Positions 56,252-64,000 of a DNA stretch of 64,000 nucleotides are shown here, one piece after another; within the stretch, counting starts at the first letter, position 1; the number at the start of each line of letters is the position of its first letter. The translations under genes were made by a program, and so were the position numbers. The notes under the pieces were generated by a model. That model ran no database searches. It was given only the letters and a program-made list of their open reading frames with translations, and was not told the origin of the DNA. Source of the DNA: Amoebophrya sp. A120 (Eukaryota > Sar > Dinophyceae > Syndiniales > Amoebophryaceae); the NCBI GenBank assembly GCA_905178155.1, contig CAJINV010000002.1:8513224-8577223 (forward strand), in the 5' to 3' direction.

Positions 56252-57615
56252 GGTTTCTCGGATTAGAAACGATTATGGAGGTTTTGTTCGATGCAATGTT
56301 AGAGGAAAATACGATCAAGGGGACAAATCAATAGATAAATGGAGGAAACACGACAAACAACTCTTGTGACATAGCAGCAATGCATGACTAAGACTACAAT
56401 TCAGATTCATGAACCCGTATGCTGTTACTGTTTAGCGAGTCATCTCTAATATTTTGCTTTTATTATGCATAGGTAGCCTCAAGCTCAACAATTCCATCCA
56501 AAAGATAATGGCTGGCTTTTTATTGTTTGCATTTTTGATCAAAGATGCCAGAAGCAAGTCAAGTGTTGTAGTGGATCAAAAACAAGATACTTATGTGGCG
56601 ATCACTCTCGTCATGTTGGGATTATCAGTGAAGATCTGTCCATTTCTTCATGTTCATCACCATTCTTTTGCGTGCGTTTTTCGTGCATTCCGAACGACAT
56701 CCGCTTACGAGGATCTTTCAAGCGACATCAACATGCTCTGGTTTCATGGATCATTCATTTTTTCTTTACGAGGACATGATTCGGAGCTTTCCCTTGGGCT
56801 CATTTGGATCTTGCAATTATCTTCATCACAACTAGGAGGTTATCCACAGCTGCTAACTTCTACCAGTTCAACTAAACACGAACGCTGTCCGCATGATAAT
56901 CTTCATCATCATTCTTCTTCATATGCTTTGCATAGCCATCGATCTCGCAAACACTGGGATGATGTAGTGCTCAAAACCGATGCAATAGGATCCATGTGCC
57001 TATGCGCACCGGTCTATGACGAGGACTATTTCATTGGCATCCAACCGGACCGCTGCCACTTCGACGTCGGCGAAATGAGAATTCATTAAACATCAAGAGT
57101 GAAGTGCAAGTGACTCTCTCTGTCTACTCTGGTACTGGTTCTCGTTCATTTGTAGAAGTGTTTTTGTCAGAAAGTAGTGCTTGAGTGGCAACAAGGCGGT
57201 TGTATCGTCCCACTCGCCTACAAAGCCACCATCAACTACAACGTCTGCCGCCGTGCATTAGTAACTTACCCGAAACCAGAAAGAGAAACAGGACAAATTC
57301 GAATTCTTCACCAACAACTTCTAGATAGGTACTTATATCTCTATCTGAAGATTTTGACCTTTGCATTTCGCAGAAACTTTGCGGAGTAAAATTTTATCAA
57401 AATCATGACAACATCTGAGAAACAGGAATGAGTCAGCAGAAATAAAGGTAGTACCTATTTATTGCATATGCATTCATAGATAGAAACCAAAATGCTGTAT
57501 CGTCCATCGAATCGATTTTTTGTTCTTTTCGCAGACAACAAAATGTTGAGAAAGAGTGCTAGCTCGTTGGACTTCCAGTGAAGTAGAGCACAGTCACGAC
57601 GACTTTGGTACTACC
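56252..57615. other. Intergenic region, no gene accepted
   Basis: The plus-strand ORF at 56454-57089 (211 codons) is the longest here. It is opposite to all other genes, has no domain, and is His/Ser-rich without clear coding bias. I treat it as chance. Confidence 0.45.
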
Positions 57616-59435
57616 TTACACCATCACATACTGCCTCCGCGTGGTTGTGGTGTACCCTGCCGCGGCACCCCCTCTGCCCGCTCCGTAGTAATAATTTCCA
57701 CCACCTCCGGCCACTCCGTACCCATACGGCCGCCCACCGGTGCCACCAGAAATCAGATTTTGCTGCAACCGCTGGTAGTTGGGTTTTCCCGTCGCCGTGT
57801 AGTACGGATATTGCTCCTTTTCGCTGCTGCTCAGGCTCGAATCTGCGGAATCCTCGCCCTCGGACGAGTTCGAAGTGAGGGACTGATCCAGCAACGCACT
57901 GGTCGAGCCGTTTGCCAGGGCCTCAAAGTTGTTTCGCCGGCACGCTTTCTCGATCACGGATTTGGTGCTGTACACCATGGCGAAACTCATCGCGGCCAGC
58001 ACGGTGCACCCGAGTAAAACGGAGAAGCCCATGCCGAAGGAGACGCGGCAGCCGGGCGACTCGACGATGGTACGGTACCCGGTGAGCACCATGTACATAA
58101 TCAGCAGCATGTTGCCGATCAAGCACACCGTCGTCCCGCCGGCCGCCAGCTGCAGAATCGACCAATTCAGGTCGAACACGAGGTAGTTTGTGGTGGTCTT
58201 GTACCCGTAGCCGTTTTTGCTCTTGTTCTGCTCCCGTTTTTTCGTGTACAGGTACAAAATAACGAAGCCAACGGTGAAAAAGGTGGCGAGGAACAGCAAC
58301 GTGCCCACACCGAACGCGGAAAGCATCAGCTCTGGTGTTGGGGACGGAGCAATTGATTTCGGGCAAAACAGAGAAAAACACAAACAGCGTGCACCTCCAG
58401 CCTCCTTCATAGAGACAAAGAGTAGGTCATGATTTTCAAGATGTAAAGATGTGTCACAAGAAAGAAGACTTTACCTCTCTCCCATCCCTGACTGCCGAAG
58501 TACGTCTTAAAATTCCACAGCTTGGCCCGGTTGCTGTTGGGGTCGAAGGCCGCCAGCTGCCACTGGCCCACGAAGAGCCACTGCCCCTGCGTGAACGTAG
58601 AGGAGACAAAGACGAAGCCCCAGTCGATCTTCTGGGCGTGGTTCAACACTCGGTCGGTCAGAATCGGGCAGCCGTCTTGTGAAGCGATTGTTGACGCGAG
58701 GAACACCCAGAGCAGAACCGGGATTTGCAAAACCGAGACATACCAGAGGGTTTTCCGGGTTCGGATAGCCAGCCGCTCCAGCTTCGATAGTGTCTGGCTC
58801 GCGGACTTGCTCAACTTCGAGGTTGATGCTGGCAACGTGTAGTTTCGACCTCGGCTATGGCTGGCGCTGCCCACGGCTCCTGTACCACGGGCCGTCGTAC
58901 CCGCAGCTCCGCCGAACCGCCCAGAGCGGTGTTGGCCGGTGTACTTGTGTTGCTGCAGCTGTTTAGAAGTCGCGGTATCGTAGCCTCGTCCGTTGATGTA
59001 ATCGCCACTTTTGTATCGTTGTTGACCGCAATGCAGATCATCGTAGTTGTTGTACGCGAATTCTTGTTCGCTGTAAGAAGATCCCTCCTGAGCCTGACTG
59101 TCGTAAACAGAGCCCGAGCTCTGTTCTGAATAGTACCGCGGGTCAAGGTGGTTTTCAACAGCCTGCTGTTTCTTACTTCCGCTGTTTCTTGATCTCTTCT
59201 GAGAAATCGACTTTCTTCTGTGGCCGCCACCAGATTTGTCCCTTTGTCTGGTCGAAGTTGAGCCTCCTCCCGAGGATTTGTTCTGCCTCGACCCGCTGCT
59301 CCGCGCTCGACGAGAGGTTTGTTTCTGGTTGTATCTCTCCGCGCGGCTAGTAGCGTGGTAGGTCGAGCTCCGCCGCCGCCGCGAGGATGAAGCTCTGGAA
59401 CTGGTGCGCCCAGAGCGGCGCTTCGTCTTCTTCAT
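57616..59435 (-). CDS. Four-pass membrane protein, unknown function
   Basis: Two exons (59435-58475, 58331-57616, GT-AG intron) give 558 residues. The N-terminal 200 residues are Arg/Ser/Gln-rich and basic. Four hydrophobic helices follow: TLWYVSVLQIPVLLWVFLAS; LMLSAFGVGTLLFLATFFTV; a third around LAAGGTTVCLIGNMLLIMYM; and a fourth around FSVLLGCTVLAAMSFAMVYS. A loop of about 70 residues (QDGCPILTDRVLNHAQKIDW onward, Trp-rich) lies between helices 1 and 2, and a short loop between 3 and 4. This layout resembles four-helix membrane proteins of the claudin or tetraspan kind, but the diagnostic motifs of those families are not evident. The C-terminus is acidic and then Gly/Tyr-rich (GYGVAGGGGNYYYGAGRGG). 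Function unknown. Confidence 0.72.
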
Positions 59436-60356
59436 CCAGCAGGCGAATTATCCTCCTCAGGGTGAGGGTCAGTTCTTGCACAGAGCTCGTCCTTCGACGG
59501 GATATGTTTGTTGATGACTATAGCAATGCAACCGAACAAGTTATTTCAGTCCTCGTCACGATGATGTCCTCATCCCTCTCTTTTTGGCGTGATCGATCGC
59601 CGAATCTTCACAAAAGGCAAAAAAAATGCTTAACAAAATAGGCACACGCGCTTCAAGCGTGCCCAAAATCCATACGACCCGCAAGGAACCACACGACGCC
59701 GCAAAGCAATCCCAAGAACAACACGAAAATCAATCAGCGTAGACCACGACGAAACAAAACTAGAGACGCAATACTTTATCAAAATGGGAAACACAACATT
59801 CATCTGCAGCCGCAGGAGCGTATTTCAATTTCTGGCCTCTTGGCCAGAAAAGGAAAACCCTGCTAACCCTAACGTAATCAAAATCATGATGAGCTGAAAA
59901 ACAAAAAAATCATCAATGAATTCGATTCACATTATTTTTACTCAATACGTGGTTTTTCAATTGCGCCGTCCGGTGTGGGAGGCAGGAGGAAAAAAGACTT
60001 CAGCTCGACATCTGAGTGGGGTCACACTCACTCGGGAATTGGCATTGGGGGACATAATTAATTGATCCGAAACTTCTATGCAAATGCATACTAGGTTTTT
60101 ATTAATTCACGTTCGGATGCTGTATGTTAATAGCAACCACTACCTAAGAGTACGGCGCCGGCGCAGTTTTAATCAGCTACCTGCACGGAATTCGTGTTCG
60201 GTATCCATGTCAGTTGTTCCTTTGACGTGCCATACATAGCATTTTTCTGCAATTATTGTGGTCATGCAGTTTACCAGGACCGCGCTTTCTCGCCCAAGGA
60301 AGCCCTGCTTTTCTTTCTTTCATCTATCGGCACGGACTTCATGGCTCTGGCTCAGC
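59436..60356. other. Intergenic region, no gene recognised
   Basis: AT-rich, with short ORFs only. A hairpin-like GAGTGGGGTCACACTCACTC lies near 60015. A short CTAACCCTAAC at about 59863 is not a telomere array. Confidence 0.5.
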
Positions 60357-61868
60357 TTAAGCAGTACGGCGAAGGAGCACCCGTTTGACATCTTCTATTT
60401 TCGCACCTAGCGTCTCCTTGATTTCCTTCGGTTCGACAATCGCTTGCACCTTCTGTGCTAGTTTGTCCAAAACTTTCACCACGAACATCTTCTTCGACAC
60501 GAGGACGTAGTCGCCAAAGAAAGACACCAGTATCGGGTCCTCTGGCGCACCTCCGGGGCTATCTGCATGCAGATGCACTCCCACTCCAGCTTTTGCATGC
60601 ATGGTGCTCAGCCAAGCCTTGGTAAAGACTCCGTGCCGGTTTAGCGGGAGCGCGTCTGTCTGAAGCTCAGCAGGGGCCTCCGAATAACGATCCTCTGGGT
60701 CCGGGATCAGAATGCCATACGACAAGCCCTTCTCACCTTCGGGGCGCACAGATAAAACTTTCTCAACAATTTGCAGAGCGTGATTTGCAGCGATGCGCCC
60801 AGAAAGAATGTCTTCAGTCGTCTGGTCTTCCGTCTGCTCCTGCTTGCTACGTTTCTCCACAGCAAAGTCCACAAATTTGCCAAGTTTGGAGCCCATATCG
60901 CCCAGAAACTGTTTCTGAGCAAAGAAGCAAATTTGCCTCGGCGTAGAGCCAGCAGCCGTCAACTGGCTGTGCGCCGAGGCAATCGTGGCAGCAACATCAA
61001 CCATCCTGTAGTAAATAGGCGGAATCCGACTGACGGCCCTCCCGCTCTGCATCAAAGGCCAGGCTTGCCAAACATAGTAGTAATCGGTTACTGCAACTTT
61101 TTCGTCTTTTCCTTCAATCCTTCGTCTTTCTTTTCCGACTATTTCTCCGTCTTTCGTGAGTTCTTTCAGCTTCTCGTCCGCTTCGCTCTTGATGACCGAA
61201 AGCTCGTCGCCCCCTCGTGGTGCAACCGGCCTCGGCACAGCACGACCAGGAGGCCCGGACCGCGACGGGTGCCGCTGGTAACGATTTCTTGCTAGCTCCG
61301 TTGCATCTGGAATGCCACGCGCTGTCACCTTCTTGAAAAGGCCAGTAGCCTCATCAAACGAACCATATTCGCTGAAAGAAGGTAAACTGCTGCTCCTGGT
61401 ATCGCCATTCCCTTGCCCGGGTGCAGAAGTCTGCCCATGGTGCGTCTGATCCTGCATGTCTTTCTGTGAGGGTTTGCCCGCCCGAGACTGCCGAGACGGA
61501 TACCGGCGAGACGCAGACCGCCGGGGCTGCGGTCCAGACGGCAAGGGAGACGGTGCCGCTGGCGAACGGTCTTCAAGTGCACCCCCGTCCTCTTCGCCAT
61601 CCACCGAAGGAAATGAAGGAAGACTAGAAAACACCTCGCTGCCAAATGAAGGAAGGCTAGACTCCTGGCTGCGCATCGATGGTTTTTTTTGTGTCCTCCT
61701 TGCAGATCGCGATCGTCCGGCGGTGCGGCTTTCACGCTTTCTTTCATCCTGCTCCGGTCCATTTGATACTGAAGCTGGTGCGCCAAGAGAATAAATACTC
61801 CTCGCTCCATGCACCAACTCGACGAAGCCTTTCGCCAGCACAACAGCCAAAAGGGAACTGATCCTCAT
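60357..61868 (-). CDS. Putative secreted protein, unknown function
   Basis: The single exon encodes 503 residues. The N-terminus MRISSLLAVVLAKGFVELVH, with cleavage plausible after HGARS, is a good signal peptide. Residues 30-230 are disordered, Ser/Arg/Pro-rich, and contain the repeated SLPSF motif (three copies). From about residue 235 the chain looks folded: charged helices (SVIKSEADEKLKELTKDGEI), an aromatic segment (AVTDYYYVWQAWPLMQSG), and an alpha/beta-like C-terminus (SYGILIPDPEDRYSE, ILVSFFGDYVLVSKKMFVVK). I see no membrane helix after the signal and no known domain. In a parasite it would be a candidate secreted effector or vacuolar protein, but that is inference. The TIR element at 61971-62779 lies about 100 bp upstream. 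Confidence 0.65.
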   Translation of the reverse strand: MRISSLLAVVLAKGFVELVHGARSIYSLGAPASVSNGPEQDERKRESRTAGRSRSARRTQKKPSMRSQESSLPSFGSEVFSSLPSFPSVDGEEDGGALEDRSPAAPSPLPSGPQPRRSASRRYPSRQSRAGKPSQKDMQDQTHHGQTSAPGQGNGDTRSSSLPSFSEYGSFDEATGLFKKVTARGIPDATELARNRYQRHPSRSGPPGRAVPRPVAPRGGDELSVIKSEADEKLKELTKDGEIVGKERRRIEGKDEKVAVTDYYYVWQAWPLMQSGRAVSRIPPIYYRMVDVAATIASAHSQLTAAGSTPRQICFFAQKQFLGDMGSKLGKFVDFAVEKRSKQEQTEDQTTEDILSGRIAANHALQIVEKVLSVRPEGEKGLSYGILIPDPEDRYSEAPAELQTDALPLNRHGVFTKAWLSTMHAKAGVGVHLHADSPGGAPEDPILVSFFGDYVLVSKKMFVVKVLDKLAQKVQAIVEPKEIKETLGAKIEDVKRVLLRRTA

Positions 61869-61970
61869 TCTGCCGAGCGATGGAGATCGAAATACACTGA
61901 ACCTATCTCCCGCAACGGTGGGGTTCTCTTCCGATAATGCAATACTAATGAAAACAGGTACTGCTACTGG

Positions 61971-62779
61971 TATGAGGTCCTCAGATGTGAAATTTGAAAA
62001 AAATCGAAAAAAAAATCTAGCTACTTTAGGTAATTTATCATCTATCTCATGAACTAGCTAGCTCAGGTAGGGCGGTTTCGTGGTCTCGGTGTCTTGTCGG
62101 ATATTGCCCTAAGGTGTATTTCTGCTTCCCCAGGGTCGGGAGTGTGTCCACCGCATACAGATGCCCCTTCTGCCACCGTCTTTGCTGCAGTGGGTGAGGT
62201 TTTCAGCTGTGTTTTCGCTTTTCATATCATAAAGCATGGCAGCGGGCATGACACGGAATCTTTGGGGAGCCGAGAAGACGGGGTCCCTCCGGTCGACCAA
62301 AAGTGGTCTTTCGGGGGGGCCCTCGGGGGGGCCTTTCTATCTGAGGACGAAATCTGCAAAATCGGCGTGTGCCACCGGTGCAAAAATCCTGTGAGAGCCC
62401 AAAAATGGGCACTCGGGTTGGCCCGGAGGTGGGGGGGTAAGGGCCCCCCCCCCCGGGCCTTATCAGCTGAGGACGAAAATGCAAAAACTCAAGCATACCA
62501 TGGTGACTAAAGTTTTACCGCGACACAAAAAAATTAATATACGATATTGCAAAGCCGCAGGCGCAATTTTGTGCCCGAAATCCGAAACCATTTCGGACAC
62601 GTGTTCCCGCCCGATATCACCATGTTGGTCCCGCCCGATATCACCATGCCTGCTCGCAGCCGGGGACCTCGAAACCGCTCCACCTTAGCTAGCTACTGAA
62701 TTATATAGTTATTTATGCATGGAAACTAGCTGGCTTTTTTTTTGGAAAAATTTGAAACTTCACATCTGAGGACCTCATA
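61971..62779. mobile_element. Large intergenic TIR element of the same family, TSD ACTGG
   Basis: The element is 809 bp. Both ends start TATGAGGTCCTCAGATGTGA. A second inverted block (AGCTAGCTCAGGTAGGGCGG against AGCTAGCTAAGGTGGAGCGG) extends the arms to about 100 bp. ACTGG flanks it at 61966-61970 and 62780-62784. The interior is GC-rich with G/C runs, a 24-bp direct repeat of CCCGCCCGATATCACCATG (62606, 62630) and two copies of a CTGAGGACGAAA block. The longest ORF (138 codons, plus strand) shows no transposase motif, so it looks non-autonomous. It may be the unspliced, mobile form of the intronic elements, or a 5'-UTR intron of the downstream gene. Confidence 0.9.
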
Positions 62780-62784
62780 ACTGG

Positions 62785-64000
62785 TGGATCTAACTTACAA
62801 GAATGTTCTTACTTGTCTCAATCCTTGTTTCGGTTTCCAAAACGACGAGAACTTCACACCTACTTGTCGACTCAATGTTGAAATATTGAACTAGCTCGTA
62901 GGCCGAATAGGTATTCAAATTCAATCATGATGATCACGAAAATCAATCATACATACACCTCCACCATGATCGATAGAAGTTACATAGGGACATGAACTCC
63001 TGTGTCATTTCAAGAATCAAACCATTGTCAGATGCCAGAATTTGAATTCCGACCAAATGGATCCATTTTGACTGACCAACACGACCGACTACTTCTACCA
63101 CTACTTCTGCCCGATATTGAATATTCCAGCACGAGAATTTAGTATTCCGCAAGAAGAGAGCCGATGGCTTGCACTGAACCGACAGATATCGATATCCTCA
63201 GTTTTCATCGAACTTGAACGCACGATCCTCGTTGCGATGATCCTTGCCATTTCAAGTTATTTCCCGTGAGATTCACGCAGGCACTACTTGTACTACTTCC
63301 ACTTCGCGAAATACCAATCAATGGATCTGAAGGCTCCGAGCCGAACATTAGAGGTGCACTCAAAATTGAGTGAGCGACAAGACTGGGCGAGACCACGACC
63401 ACAGGTGCGCGGCTTGTACGGACCTTTTGCTTTTGCTGGAGGTGGAGGAAGTGAGTATTTATGTCTTTCTTTCGTTTACGGTTTACGTTTTTGGTGACAA
63501 ATTTGTGTGAAGTGTGAGAGTGAGAGGGGCACACTCACATGAAGCCCACGTGACTGGGTATAGATACGATAAAAATAAAATGCAAGGAGCGGTTTAGATT
63601 CTAATTAGAAACAACTCGTCAGCGCTTCTTAATCAATTTCACGCTCGTCAACTTCAAGCGAATTCTTGTCCTCTCACCATAAGGCACGGAAAATGTTGCA
63701 GTCTTACCCATGATAGATATTCAAAATCATGCTCTAATTCTTTAAACTAACTACATCATACAACATTGATTCTACATCATACAAAACAGTGCTCGTCACG
63801 GAAAAACCCACCAGACCGAGCACTACATCGAAAACGGCAAAGGCAATAATTTGCTGTTCTTACAAGAAGCGGCTTCAACTTTACGATGGCTACGGCTCTT
63901 TCCAAAAAATTTTTGCTCATCTTAAGTGAGCAAAATCCTATCCTTAACAGCCTTAGGCACACAGCTGCAGCTCTCTCTTCCTGCACATTCTCCATTCATG
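62785..64000. other. Region to window end, no gene recognised
   Basis: Short ORFs only. A minus-strand ORF at 63777-63995 runs near the window edge but carries no domain that I can identify. Confidence 0.45.

Noticed and set aside
56454-57089. 211-codon plus-strand ORF in an intergenic region
   Set aside because: No domain, no exon neighbours and opposite to all other genes; probably chance.
59860-59875. Telomere-like CTAACCCTAAC
   Set aside because: Only about one and a half units occur, with no array.
62094-62510. 138-codon ORF inside the 809-bp element as a transposase
   Set aside because: It contains homopolymer C/G runs and repeats and no DDE or other catalytic pattern.
61971-62779. 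Assignment of the TIR family to a named transposon superfamily
   Set aside because: A 5-bp duplication alone does not identify a superfamily, the TAT termini do not match the ends I know for 5-bp families such as Transib, and no transposase is present.
1-64000. CRISPR arrays, rRNA, tRNA and dinoflagellate spliced-leader genes
   Set aside because: I saw no regularly spaced repeats, no tRNA-like T-loop with matching arms, and no spliced-leader core sequence. A covariance-model search would be needed to exclude small RNA genes.

Overview
The window looks like nuclear DNA of a protist, most likely an alveolate of the dinoflagellate lineage; a parasitic syndinian such as Amoebophrya is my best guess. 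Every gene I can support (18) lies on the minus strand, which fits the long unidirectional gene arrays of dinoflagellates. Genes are separated by about 0.5-4 kb of AT-richer DNA. Proteins are eukaryotic and carry long low-complexity insertions. Several genes are interrupted by short elements with terminal inverted repeats (TIRs), a class of introners reported in Amoebophrya. The organism call is inference; I could not run a search.

Layout (all genes minus strand, window coordinates): putative secreted protein (710-4216); dsRNA-binding-domain protein with a frame break (6455-8045); two related helical proteins of unknown function (8894-11047, 11158-12387); enoyl-CoA isomerase-like crotonase (13267-14556); small coiled-coil protein (15382-15831); GC-rich repeat block (16190-16790); DNA ligase I (17421-21213, seven exons); V-ATPase proteolipid subunit c (23587-24379); DHHC palmitoyltransferase (25406-26975); cytochrome c (27631-28563); PAC4-like proteasome chaperone (29940-31559); adenylation-thiolation-ankyrin protein (32838-37658); small membrane protein (39017-40004); a largely gene-free 4-kb stretch with short repeats; AGC kinase (44235-47805); RCE1 CAAX protease (49462-50679); UTP4/cirhin-like WD40 protein (51311-56251); four-pass membrane protein (57616-59435); secreted protein (60357-61868); and an intergenic TIR element (61971-62779). 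The genes are housekeeping or unknown and do not form a pathway together.

The most interesting content is a family of TIR-bounded elements. Nine sit inside coding sequences and one larger copy is intergenic. Each is flanked by an exact 5-bp direct repeat, and 18 of the 20 termini begin 5'-TAT when read inward. Removing the element plus one copy of the repeat restores the reading frame, and in conserved proteins (cytochrome c, DNA ligase I, the adenylation domain) it restores the expected family motif exactly. None of these removals can be written as a GT-AG intron, yet the same genes also contain ordinary GT-AG introns. A short motif, GCATGACAA or its complement, recurs in most copies. Three genes each carry two elements only 46-57 nt apart, leaving tiny exons.

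I saw no rRNA, tRNA, CRISPR array, transposase or spliced-leader gene. No promoter, terminator or poly(A) site was convincing enough to list.
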